DNA of 64,000 nucleotides from positions 1 to 64,000 of the forward strand of contig NZ_LJHS01000060.1 of NCBI RefSeq assembly GCF_001296045.1. Reading direction: 5' to 3'. The translations under genes and the position numbers were made by a program. The first letter of the stretch is position 1, and each line of letters begins with the position of its first letter. Origin of the DNA: Rhizobium sp. AAP43 (GTDB lineage: Bacteria > Pseudomonadota > Alphaproteobacteria > Rhizobiales > Rhizobiaceae). Positions 45,479-53,374 of the stretch are shown one piece after another. The notes below the pieces were generated by a model that worked only from the letters and a program-made list of their open reading frames with translations, ran no database searches and was not told where the DNA came from.

Positions 45479-45505
45479 GACACGCGAAAACGAATTTTGG
45501 ATGCA
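45479..45505 (-). promoter_or_regulatory. Likely ECF-type autoregulated promoter of the sigma-factor operon
   Basis: On the minus strand TGCATCCAAA (45496-45505) is followed 15 bases after TGCATCC by GTGTC (45479-45483). The same pair of boxes occurs on the plus strand for the divergent secreted-protein gene. The CATCC core resembles the -35 element known for SigK-type sigma factors (CCATCC). Confidence 0.65.
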
Positions 45506-45524
45506 AAATTTTTTTGGTTCCGAC

Positions 45525-45552
45525 TGCATCCAAACTGGGTCGCCCATGTGTC
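45525..45552 (+). promoter_or_regulatory. Likely ECF-type promoter of the DUF4394 gene
   Basis: TGCATCCAAA (45525-45534) and GTGTC (45548-45552), with 16 bases between TGCATCC and GTGTC, mirror the boxes upstream of the sigma-factor gene. The transcript would begin about 50 bases before the ATG at 45608. Confidence 0.65.
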
Positions 45553-45607
45553 TGGTTGTCAGGAGGCACCGATCCGGTGTCCCCGCTCATTCATTCGGGA
45601 GACCATC

Positions 45608-46393
45608 ATGACCGCTATCCGCATCTCTACACTGCTCGCCGCCACCATGCTTGCCGCAACTGGCGCACAGGCTGCCCAGGTTCTGGGACTGGCCGGTGAC
45701 AAGACCCTCGTGATGTTCGACACAGACAAGCCGGACGCAGCAACCAGCGTTGAGATCACCGGTGTTGATCGTCTCGTGGGCCTCGACTTCCGCCCGGCCG
45801 ACAAAAGCATCGTCGGCGTCACCGCCGGCAGCGTGATCGTCCGCATCGACGCAAAGACGGGTGCCGCAACCGAAGTCGCCAAGATGGACATTCCGCTGAC
45901 GATCGGTGACGCGCCGGTTGTGGTCAACTTCAATCCGGCTGCCGACCGCCTGCGTTTCATGACCGGCACGACCAATCACCGCGTCCATCCGGACACAGGC
46001 GCAGTGACCGTCGACGGCAGCCTCGCCTTCGAAGAGGGCGACATGCACAAGGGCGAGATGCCGAACATCGTTGCGGCCGCTTATACCAACTCCACTGGCA
46101 AGCCGGAAAAGACCGCGATGTACAACATCGACGCAACGATCGGCGCGCTTATCCAGCAGACCAAGCCGAATGACGGCACGCTAAAGGCGATCGGCAAGCT
46201 TGGCATCGAGACGATGGCGAAGACCTATGCCTTCGACATCCAGGCAACGGGCGAGGGCAAGAACACCGCATGGCTGGTCGCCGACAATGCACTCTACACC
46301 GTCAACCTCGAAACGGGTGCCGCCACGAAGGCCGGCACCATTGGGGGCATCGATATGCCGATCAAGTCAATCACCGTCATGCCGGCGATGTGA
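45608..46393 (+). CDS. DUF4394 domain secreted protein
   Basis: The protein has 261 residues, with a Sec signal peptide (TAIRISTLLAATMLAATGAQAA) and a single DUF4394 domain. Repeated beta-propeller-like blades are suggested by LVGLDFRPADKSIVGVT, VVNFNPAADRLRFMTGTTNHRVHPDTG, AYTNSTGKPEKTAMYNIDATIGALI and AWLVADNALYTVNLETGAA. The TTNHRVHPDTG and NIDA motifs are characteristic of DUF4394. The biochemical role is unknown. It lies opposite the sigma/anti-sigma pair with a mirrored promoter, so it is the likely principal target of that sigma factor. GGGAG precedes the ATG and a strong terminator follows. Confidence 0.88.
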   Translation: MTAIRISTLLAATMLAATGAQAAQVLGLAGDKTLVMFDTDKPDAATSVEITGVDRLVGLDFRPADKSIVGVTAGSVIVRIDAKTGAATEVAKMDIPLTIGDAPVVVNFNPAADRLRFMTGTTNHRVHPDTGAVTVDGSLAFEEGDMHKGEMPNIVAAAYTNSTGKPEKTAMYNIDATIGALIQQTKPNDGTLKAIGKLGIETMAKTYAFDIQATGEGKNTAWLVADNALYTVNLETGAATKAGTIGGIDMPIKSITVMPAM

Positions 46394-46428
46394 TCGTCCG
46401 ACACGGCGTATGATTGGCTGACAACTGC

Positions 46429-46459
46429 AACCACGGTCCCCATGGGGCCGTGGTTTTTT
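46429..46459 (+). terminator. Intrinsic terminator after the DUF4394 gene
   Basis: AACCACGG and CCGTGGTT pair perfectly, the inner CCCC/GGGG extends the stem, and TTTTG follows. It is a strong rho-independent terminator 36 bases after the stop codon. Confidence 0.9.
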
Positions 46460-46533
46460 GTTTAAGTATCCTGCCCTTGCAGGATGAGCGCCGGTCGTTA
46501 GGCTATGGGTGAGGTTGGCAAAGGCGGGGATGC

Positions 46534-47811
46534 GTGTTGCAAGCGGATGGCTGGACAGAACAGGGGGCGCGGAATGCGCTACGGGCGATCTTCGATGCTG
46601 CAGTAGGGAGTGCGGATCCGCACCGCGTTCTGGCGCAACATCTGCCGGAAAAGCCAAAGGGCCGCTGTGTCGTCGTCGGTGCCGGAAAGGCATCCGCTGC
46701 CATGGCTGCAGCGCTGGTTGATGCCTGGCCGGACGTCGCGCTGTCGGGCGTTGTGGTGACGCGTTACGACCATGCCGTGCCGGCAGGGCAGATCGAGATC
46801 ATCGAAGCCGCACATCCCGTCCCGGACGAAAACAGTGCGAAAGCTGCGTCGCGCATCCTGGAGGCGGTGTCGGGTCTCGGGCCTGATGACCTGGTTATCG
46901 CACTGATATCCGGTGGTGGGTCGGCGCTGATGGTCGCGCCGGCAGGCGCCATGACGCTGGATGACAAGCGTGCAGTCAATCGGGCTCTTCTTTCGAGCGG
47001 GGCCACGATTGCGGAGATGAATGCTGTCCGCAAGCACTTGTCGCTGATCAAGGGCGGACGGCTGGCTGAGGCCGCGTATCCCGCCCGGATCGTTTCGTTG
47101 ATGATCTCGGATGTCCCGGGCGATGATCCGTCCGAAATCGCTTCGGGTCCGACCGTGCCCGATCCAACCACGATCGCGGATGTCAGAGAAATCATAGCGC
47201 GCTATGGACTTGATCTTCCTGCTGCCGCGCGGGCCGTAATTGATTCCGGCGAGGAAACGCCGAAGACGGCAGCGAATGCCGAGCTCCGCATCATCGCATC
47301 GCCACGACAAGCGCTGGAGGCGGCGGCCAAGACGGCCCGAAGCCTCGGTTTCACACCTCTCATCCTCGGGGATGCGCTGGAAGGTGAAGCGCGGGAGGCT
47401 GGCACGCTTATGGCAGGCATTGCGACCTCCGCATGCTTGCATGGCCTGCCGGTTTCGGCCCCGGCCGTGCTTTTGTCTGGCGGCGAAACGACGGTTACCA
47501 TGGGCAAGGGCCCGGTCGGCAAGGGTGGTCGCAACAGTGAGTTCCTGCTGTCATTGGCCCTTGCGTTGAAAGGTCGGGACGGGATCTTTGCGCTCGCGGG
47601 CGACAGCGACGGCATTGACGGTGTAGAGGATGCAGCTGGTGCGATTGTTACGCCTCATACGCTTGCCCGCATGCGGGCAGCGGGGATCGATCCGCGCGTG
47701 GCCCTCAGCCATCACGATAGCTACACAGCCTTTGCTGCCATCGGTGATCTCGTCGTGACCGGTCCGACACTGACCAATGTCAATGATATCAGGGCGATCC
47801 TAATCCTGTGA
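46534..47811 (+). CDS. Glycerate 2-kinase, MOFRL/GckA family
   Basis: This 425-residue class II glycerate kinase phosphorylates D-glycerate to 2-phosphoglycerate. The N-terminal DUF4147 domain has VVVGAGKASAAMAAALVD near residue 45, ALISGGGSALMVAP near 125, and EMNAVRKHLSLIKGGRLAEAA near 165. The C-terminal MOFRL domain has LLSGGETTVTMGKGPVGKGGRNSEFLLSLAL near 315 and AGDSDGIDGVEDAAGA near 350. The start is a GTG at 46534 after GGCGGGGA. It stands alone; it may serve tartronate or glyoxylate use, or hydroxypyruvate metabolism. Confidence 0.93.
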   Translation: MLQADGWTEQGARNALRAIFDAAVGSADPHRVLAQHLPEKPKGRCVVVGAGKASAAMAAALVDAWPDVALSGVVVTRYDHAVPAGQIEIIEAAHPVPDENSAKAASRILEAVSGLGPDDLVIALISGGGSALMVAPAGAMTLDDKRAVNRALLSSGATIAEMNAVRKHLSLIKGGRLAEAAYPARIVSLMISDVPGDDPSEIASGPTVPDPTTIADVREIIARYGLDLPAAARAVIDSGEETPKTAANAELRIIASPRQALEAAAKTARSLGFTPLILGDALEGEAREAGTLMAGIATSACLHGLPVSAPAVLLSGGETTVTMGKGPVGKGGRNSEFLLSLALALKGRDGIFALAGDSDGIDGVEDAAGAIVTPHTLARMRAAGIDPRVALSHHDSYTAFAAIGDLVVTGPTLTNVNDIRAILIL

Positions 47812-47906
47812 CTGCAAACAGGGCTGGCTGCGCAACTTTGTGGTGAGGCGAGGAAACTTTTTCGGCGCGAACCGGTTAGCCCGGCGTTCTTCCCGAGCGC
47901 AGAGGC

Positions 47907-49694
47907 ATGGCTTTGACATCACACTTATTTGGCCCGGACATTACCGACACCGGCATTCTCTTTAAAATCTGGGCGCCGCTGAGCCCCCAGGTTCATCTCG
48001 AATGCGAGGGTTTGGACCCCGTTCTCATGGAGGGTGACAGGGAGGGTTGGCACCGCGTGCATCTGGAAGGGGCAAAACCCGGTTGCCGCTATCGCTTTCG
48101 TCTGGCGGACGGTCTTGCCGTTCCGGACCCAGCCTCCCGTTACCAGCCGGAGGATGTGCACGGTCCGAGCGAGGTCGTCGATCTTGGTCGGTTCGATTGG
48201 AATGCGGAAGCTTGGAGCGGACGCCCCTGGGAGGAAACCGTCATCTACGAATTGCATGTCGGCGCCTTTTCAGAAAAAGGCACCTTTCTCGGTATGCTGG
48301 ACAAGCTCGATCACCTCGAAAGCCTCGGGATCACCGCAATCCAGCTGATGCCGATCAACGAGTTTCCCGGTCGGTGGAACTGGGGCTATGACGGTGTGCT
48401 CCCCTATGCGCCGGATTGCAGCTATGGTCGCCCGGAAGACCTTATGCGGTTGATCGACGAGGCGCACTTGCGCGGGATCTCGGTGTTTCTCGACGTCGTC
48501 TACAACCACTTTGGCCCTGACGGAAACTACTTGCCGGCACACGCGCCCCTGTTCACCGACAAGCACAGTTCACCCTGGGGCGACGGCATCAACCTTGATG
48601 ACGAAGGCAATCATTTCGTTCGGCAATACCTGATTGAAAATGCCCTTTACTGGCTTGGTGACTACCGTTTCGACGGCCTGCGGTTCGATGCAGTGCATGC
48701 TATCCATGATGATAGTCCGGTACATTTCCTCGACGAATTGGCGCAAAGAATCCGGCAGGCTTTCCCTAGGCGTCATGTTCACCTCATCGTCGAAAACGAG
48801 CGCAACGATGCGACGCTTCTGGAGCGCGACGTGGAGGGGAGGCCCAAAACCTATACGGCCCAATGGAACGACGATATTCATCACGCCCTGCATGCCCTGA
48901 CCACCGGCGAGACCACGGGTTATTTTGCAGACTACGAAGGCGGAGCCTCCATACTCGGCAAGGCGCTGGCGGAGGGGTTTGTCTTTCAGGGCGAGATCAT
49001 GCCGCACAAGGGCAAGCGCCGTGGCAGCCCCAGCGCCCATCTGCCGCCAACCGCGTTTGTCTCCTTCATCCATAACCACGACCAGATCGGTAACCGCGCC
49101 CGCGGAGACCGGATCATGGCGGACCTCGAACCCCAGGCCCTGCGCTTTGCCGTCGCACTCTATCTCCTGGCGCCGCAGGTGCCGATGCTGTTCATGGGCG
49201 AGGAATGGCGCTCGCGCCGACCTTTTCCCTATTTCTCCGATTTTCATGCCGAGCTTAACCGGCAGGTGAAGGAGGGCCGAAAGGAGGAACTCATCGGCAA
49301 GCCGGGTTTCGAGGCGGAGAACATGCTTGATCCGACGTCGGACGACACCTTCAGCATTGGCAAGCTGGATTGGTTCACGCCGGGCCAGTCGGTAAACGAG
49401 GCCTGGGTGTCGTTCTACCGGGAACTCCTTGATCGGCGACTGAGTCTGGTCGTGCCCCTGATAGGCCTGATGGATGCGCCAGCCGCGCGCTTCAGTTTGA
49501 AAAACGATGTGCTCGTCGTCTCCTGGCCGCTCCACGATGGTCGCGACCTGCGTCTGGTGGCTAATCCCTCCGAGAACGAGCTGTTGGTGGGGGAGGGCGT
49601 CCTACGAGGATCGGAGATCTTCTCATTGAGCGTTGACAGCAACGGGCGGATGCGACCGTGGGCGTTATCGTTTCGCCTCGTCGAACAGGATTGA
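47907..49694 (+). CDS. treZ: Malto-oligosyltrehalose trehalohydrolase
   Basis: This 595-residue GH13 enzyme releases trehalose from maltooligosyl-trehalose. An N-terminal carbohydrate-binding domain (about 1-100) precedes the barrel. Barrel motifs are DVVYNHFGPDGNYL near 200, the nucleophile in DGLRFDAVHAI near 255, the acid/base Glu in HLIVENERND near 290 and FIHNHDQIGNRARGD near 390. VPMLFMGEEW near 430 is the late conserved motif. Its usual partner, TreY, is not next to it in this window, so the other trehalose gene must lie elsewhere if the pathway works. It overlaps the end of the convergent epimerase-family gene by 30 bases. Confidence 0.93.
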   Translation: MALTSHLFGPDITDTGILFKIWAPLSPQVHLECEGLDPVLMEGDREGWHRVHLEGAKPGCRYRFRLADGLAVPDPASRYQPEDVHGPSEVVDLGRFDWNAEAWSGRPWEETVIYELHVGAFSEKGTFLGMLDKLDHLESLGITAIQLMPINEFPGRWNWGYDGVLPYAPDCSYGRPEDLMRLIDEAHLRGISVFLDVVYNHFGPDGNYLPAHAPLFTDKHSSPWGDGINLDDEGNHFVRQYLIENALYWLGDYRFDGLRFDAVHAIHDDSPVHFLDELAQRIRQAFPRRHVHLIVENERNDATLLERDVEGRPKTYTAQWNDDIHHALHALTTGETTGYFADYEGGASILGKALAEGFVFQGEIMPHKGKRRGSPSAHLPPTAFVSFIHNHDQIGNRARGDRIMADLEPQALRFAVALYLLAPQVPMLFMGEEWRSRRPFPYFSDFHAELNRQVKEGRKEELIGKPGFEAENMLDPTSDDTFSIGKLDWFTPGQSVNEAWVSFYRELLDRRLSLVVPLIGLMDAPAARFSLKNDVLVVSWPLHDGRDLRLVANPSENELLVGEGVLRGSEIFSLSVDSNGRMRPWALSFRLVEQD

Positions 49695-50588
49695 CAGATT
49701 GGGTGCTGCAGGGTGCCAATCCAACACGCGGCAAGTCGATGCAATGTCGACTTGGAGGTTTTCTGTAAGGCGTCGAACCGCAGCTTTTCGGCCGGAGACC
49801 GTGCCGAGAAGCTGCAGAACAGAGACAGGGATTGGCAGGCTCCATCCTGGACGACCGCTTGCAGCCATTAGCTGCGAGAGGAGTTCATGGGTTGAAAGAT
49901 CGTGTCCATCGCTCGCCAGAAGGACTTTGTTCGCGGCCATCGGATGTGTGGTTGTGGTGATCAAGAGATCACAGAGGTTCGCCACGTCAATGAAAGATCG
50001 CTTGTTCCTGACGCCCGCGAATATCGAGGGTGCGCCGCTTTTGGCCCATGTCATGAGTGTGCGAAAATTACCCCGAACGCCCGGGCCATACACGAGCGGG
50101 GGACGGACGATGGTAATTTCCATGCCCGTCTCGCGTCCAAGCGCAATCAGGGCTGCTTCCGCTTCCGCCTTGGAGATGGCATAGAGGTCTTGAGGGTTCG
50201 GCATATCCGCCGCGCTGAAGGGTTTGCCCGGCTCGGTGCGCTCTCCATTCACCTTGATGGAGCTGACGAACACGAAGCGTTTGACGCCGGCCGCAGCTGC
50301 CTGTCGAGCAAGATTGACTGCCGCTCCGACATTGGATTGGCGAAAGAGTGCAAGGGGATCCTTGGCTGTTTCGCGCATGACGTGGACACGTGCTGCAAGA
50401 TGCACGACAGTCTCGATGTCTCGCAGGTGCTCGCGCCAATCCATCTGAGGTCCGTAAGACGGCACGCGCACCAAATTCGGACTTGGTGCTCGACTGACCC
50501 CTCGCACGGCCAAGCCACGCCGTGCGAGCTCTGCCATGAGGTGTGAGCCCACAAACCCCGATGCACCTGTTACAAGTGTCATACCCAT
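49665..50588 (-). CDS. NAD-dependent sugar epimerase/reductase family protein (WreQ-like)
   Basis: This 307-residue extended short-chain dehydrogenase has a Rossmann start (LVTGASGFVGSHLMAEL), VHLAARVHVM, the catalytic Ser in FVFVSSIKVNGE, and the YxxxK pair in YAISKAEAE. Family position next to a 4,6-dehydratase and a sugar phosphotransferase fits the UDP-4-keto-6-deoxy-GlcNAc 4-reductase that makes UDP-QuiNAc (WreQ/WbpV type). It is the last gene of a three-gene minus-strand unit, and its 3' end overlaps treZ. Confidence is high for the fold and moderate for the reaction. Confidence 0.85.
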   Translation of the reverse strand: MGMTLVTGASGFVGSHLMAELARRGLAVRGVSRAPSPNLVRVPSYGPQMDWREHLRDIETVVHLAARVHVMRETAKDPLALFRQSNVGAAVNLARQAAAAGVKRFVFVSSIKVNGERTEPGKPFSAADMPNPQDLYAISKAEAEAALIALGRETGMEITIVRPPLVYGPGVRGNFRTLMTWAKSGAPSIFAGVRNKRSFIDVANLCDLLITTTTHPMAANKVLLASDGHDLSTHELLSQLMAASGRPGWSLPIPVSVLQLLGTVSGRKAAVRRLTENLQVDIASTCRVLDWHPAAPNLSILFDEAKR

Positions 50589-50612
50589 CGAAAGCTTGTC
50601 CCGGCATATTGG

Positions 50613-52550
50613 TCAGCCATGCTCAACGACCTGCTTTGGCGGATCCTCGGCCGAAATCAGAGCAAACAGAAGATCCCTTGCCCGCGCTTCGTCTTCTGTT
50701 TCGACGGCCTCTTTTAGGTCTCTCAACCACTGGTCGATGTCGCAACTGGCGCCAGCCATTGCGTCGGCGCGCATGATTTTCGGATGACTGGTCGGCCGGG
50801 AGTTGTTGTGGTCGTAGAAGAGTTCCTCGAAGAGTTTTTCTCCCGGCCTCTTGCCGATCACTTCGATGGCGATGCCACTATCGGGTGATTTGCTGTTGCG
50901 CACCTGAAATCCGGCCAATCGTATCATGTTTTCCGCCAGATCGCCGATGCGCACCGGATCGCCCATGTCGAGCAGGAAGACATCGCCCCCGACAGACAAG
51001 GCGCCTGCCTGGACAATCAGTTCGGCCGCCTCGGGGATCGCCATGAAATAGCGAGTCATGTCTGGATCTGTCACCGTCACGGGTCCACCCTTGGCGATCT
51101 GCTGCTTGAACAATGGCACCACCGAGCCGTTCGAGCCGATAACATTGCCGAAACGGACGGCGCAAAAGACTTGTTTTTCAGGCCTCGTCTGAGCCTCGAT
51201 TGCCATCTGGCGCACAACGAGTTCCGCCCAACGCTTTGTTGCGCCCATGACATTGGTTGGTCGGACTGCCTTGTCGGATGAGATGAGCACGAAACTCTCG
51301 ACATTTTGGGCAGCAGCGATTTTGGCCACAGTCAATGTACCGAAGACATTGTTGCGAATGCCTTCCAGAACATTGGCTTCCACCAGTGGAACATGCTTGT
51401 GGGCCGCAGCGTGATACAAGACCTCCACGCCATGGGTTCGAATGGCGCGCTCAACGGTTTTCGCATCGGTCACGGAACCCAAGACCGGCACAATATGCTG
51501 GGGGCTGACCGCCAGCAATTCCTGCTCGATTTTGTAGAGTGCGTATTCGCTCGCTTCAAAAAGGATCAGTGTCTTCGGTTTTCGCCGGACAATCAGGCGA
51601 CAGAGTTCCGAGCCTATGGAGCCCCCGGCTCCTGTGACCATCACGACCTTGCCGGAGATCGCCTTGTCGAGCAGGGTCGTATCGGCTGGAACACAAGACC
51701 GCCCCAGCAATTCATCGATCTCGATTTCGCGAATCTGGCTTACAATGTAACGTCCGTCGACGAGATCGGAGATATCTGGAAGACTTCGTATCTTCACGCC
51801 CAATTCCGTGAGGCGCGTCAGCACGGCCGGCCGCTTGGCCACAGGGATCGCCGACATGCTGAGGATGATTTCCTTGATTCCATAGCGCTCGATCAGAAAT
51901 GGCAGGTCGCTCGAGGAAAAGACCCGGTAGCCGCCGATATCGCGACCCTGGCTGGCCGGATCGTCATCGATGAGGCCCATGACGTAGCGATTTCCATGGC
52001 CTCTCAGCGCGCGACCGAGTTGGGCTGCAGCGGGACCCGCGCCGTATATGAAGACCGGCTCTTCGTTGCGACGCAGGCCCGTGCCGGAAACCAGCAGCCA
52101 TTTTGCGGCAAAGCGCAGTCCACCGATCAGCAAGGTTCCTAAAACGAAATAGAGGAAGGGAACGGATCGCGGCACGATGCCTTGGCCTGCCATCTCGACA
52201 AGGAAGATGATGATGACCCAGCTCATCGTCGCAATCAGCATCGCCTTCAGAATGGTCCAGATCGCTGCCTCCGGGAGGTAGCGGATCACCGACCGGTAGA
52301 GGCCCAGCCGGATGAAGACAGGAATAGCGACGACGGGCGCGAAAGCGGCCAGAAGCAGTCGTTCTCCAGTGACCTCTGGCGTCCAGACGGACAGTCGTAT
52401 GGCATAGCTTGCCCAAAGGGCGAAGATCAGGCTTGCGATGTCGAGCGCAATCAGAAAAACCCGCTTCCAGAAGCGAGGCATTCTTATCACACATTCCCTG
52501 AGACGCTTGACCAGGGGCTGGTTGGTCCAATCCGAAACGAACATGATCAT
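50613..52550 (-). CDS. Nucleotide-sugar 4,6-dehydratase, membrane-bound (WbpM/CapD type)
   Basis: The protein has 645 residues with several N-terminal membrane helices (about 25-140), a CoA-binding-like Rossmann domain (VFIYGAGPAAAQLGRALRGHG near 165), then the dehydratase domain. The dehydratase has VMVTGAGGSIGSELCRLIV near 305, the characteristic SSDKAVRPTNVMGATKRWAE near 420 and RFGNVIGSNGSVVPLF near 465. WbpM-class enzymes convert UDP-GlcNAc to its 4-keto-6-deoxy form for lipopolysaccharide or capsule sugars. Here the adjoining reductase and transferase support UDP-QuiNAc production. Confidence 0.92.
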   Translation of the reverse strand: MIMFVSDWTNQPLVKRLRECVIRMPRFWKRVFLIALDIASLIFALWASYAIRLSVWTPEVTGERLLLAAFAPVVAIPVFIRLGLYRSVIRYLPEAAIWTILKAMLIATMSWVIIIFLVEMAGQGIVPRSVPFLYFVLGTLLIGGLRFAAKWLLVSGTGLRRNEEPVFIYGAGPAAAQLGRALRGHGNRYVMGLIDDDPASQGRDIGGYRVFSSSDLPFLIERYGIKEIILSMSAIPVAKRPAVLTRLTELGVKIRSLPDISDLVDGRYIVSQIREIEIDELLGRSCVPADTTLLDKAISGKVVMVTGAGGSIGSELCRLIVRRKPKTLILFEASEYALYKIEQELLAVSPQHIVPVLGSVTDAKTVERAIRTHGVEVLYHAAAHKHVPLVEANVLEGIRNNVFGTLTVAKIAAAQNVESFVLISSDKAVRPTNVMGATKRWAELVVRQMAIEAQTRPEKQVFCAVRFGNVIGSNGSVVPLFKQQIAKGGPVTVTDPDMTRYFMAIPEAAELIVQAGALSVGGDVFLLDMGDPVRIGDLAENMIRLAGFQVRNSKSPDSGIAIEVIGKRPGEKLFEELFYDHNNSRPTSHPKIMRADAMAGASCDIDQWLRDLKEAVETEDEARARDLLFALISAEDPPKQVVEHG

Positions 52551-52563
52551 GCGGCTTTACTTG

Positions 52564-53130
52564 CTAATGTTGGACATTGGCAGAGCCAGCCACCTTAATG
52601 GCTGTCATGACCAAAATGCGCAAATCAAAAAAAGTGCTTTGTCGGCGAAGATACTCGGCATCCAACTCCACCTTAGCCGGGATTGAAAGCTCGTCACGGC
52701 CATTCACCTGGGCCCAACCTGTCAGCCCCGGCAACAGCACATGTACGCCTTTAGCCGTGCGCGCCGCGATCAGGTCTTCTTGATTGAAGAGCGCAGGCCG
52801 AGGCCCGACAAAACTCATCTTACCCAGAAGGATGCACCAGAGTTGAGGGAGTTCATCCAGGCTGGTTTTGCGCAAGAAGCTGCCAATGGGTGTGAGGTGT
52901 CGTTGCGGGTCGTGAAGGAGATGCGTGGCGACGACGGGGGTGTCTATCCGCATGGTTCGGAACTTGGGCATCCAGAACAGCTGATTTTCGCGACCGACAC
53001 GTTGCGACCAGTAGAGCGCGGGTCCTTGCGATGTGATCCGTACCATGGCGGCAATCAGGGCCATCGGTATGGCGAGGATAATCCCCGCTATCATCGCAAT
53101 CGCGATATCGCAGGCTCTCTTTACAATCAT
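52564..53130 (-). CDS. Undecaprenyl-phosphate sugar phosphotransferase (small PglC/WreU type)
   Basis: This 188-residue bacterial sugar transferase transfers a sugar-1-phosphate from a nucleotide sugar to undecaprenyl phosphate, starting a polysaccharide unit. It has one N-terminal membrane helix (DIAIAMIAGIILAIPMALIAAM), the catalytic segment SQGPALYWSQRVGRENQLFW and FRTMRID, the DE pair in KTSLDELPQLW, and MSFVGPRPAL. The small size is the monotopic PglC-like form. It heads the operon before the dehydratase and reductase genes, so QuiNAc-1-phosphate is the likely transferred unit. Confidence 0.92.
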   Translation of the reverse strand: MIVKRACDIAIAMIAGIILAIPMALIAAMVRITSQGPALYWSQRVGRENQLFWMPKFRTMRIDTPVVATHLLHDPQRHLTPIGSFLRKTSLDELPQLWCILLGKMSFVGPRPALFNQEDLIAARTAKGVHVLLPGLTGWAQVNGRDELSIPAKVELDAEYLRRQSTFFDLRILVMTAIKVAGSANVQH

Positions 53131-53245
53131 TAGGATCAGCTCAGCTTCAGGTCAGATCAAGCAATTTCTGCGTGCATACGGGAAATCGCGCTGGACCGCC
53201 AGAACCTTGTGGCTGCTGCCGGGCAGCGCGTCTCGTCGCCGGTGT

Positions 53246-53266
53246 GGTTCTTGCGGATAAAGAACC
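53246..53266. repeat. Inverted repeat upstream of the polysaccharide operon
   Basis: GGTTCTT (53246-53252) and AAGAACC (53260-53266) form a 7-bp inverted repeat with a seven-base loop. It lies between the divergent transferase and peptidase genes (gap 53131-53374). It could be an operator or part of a leader. No gene lies in the gap. Confidence 0.45.
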
Positions 53267-53340
53267 GCTGGTGAGTTCGTCTCGCCCAAACGTCTGGCTC
53301 AATTAACGCCGACACCCCGACCAAAATGACCCATAAAAAC

Positions 53341-53369
53341 TTGACCTTCTGCACCAGGGCTCGACATAC
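53341..53369 (+). promoter_or_regulatory. Candidate promoter of the M42 peptidase gene
   Basis: TTGACC (53341-53346), 17 bases, ACATAC (53364-53369). Transcription would begin at about the ATG at 53375, and no ribosome-binding site is visible, so the message may be leaderless. Confidence 0.4.
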
Positions 53370-53374
53370 CCGTA

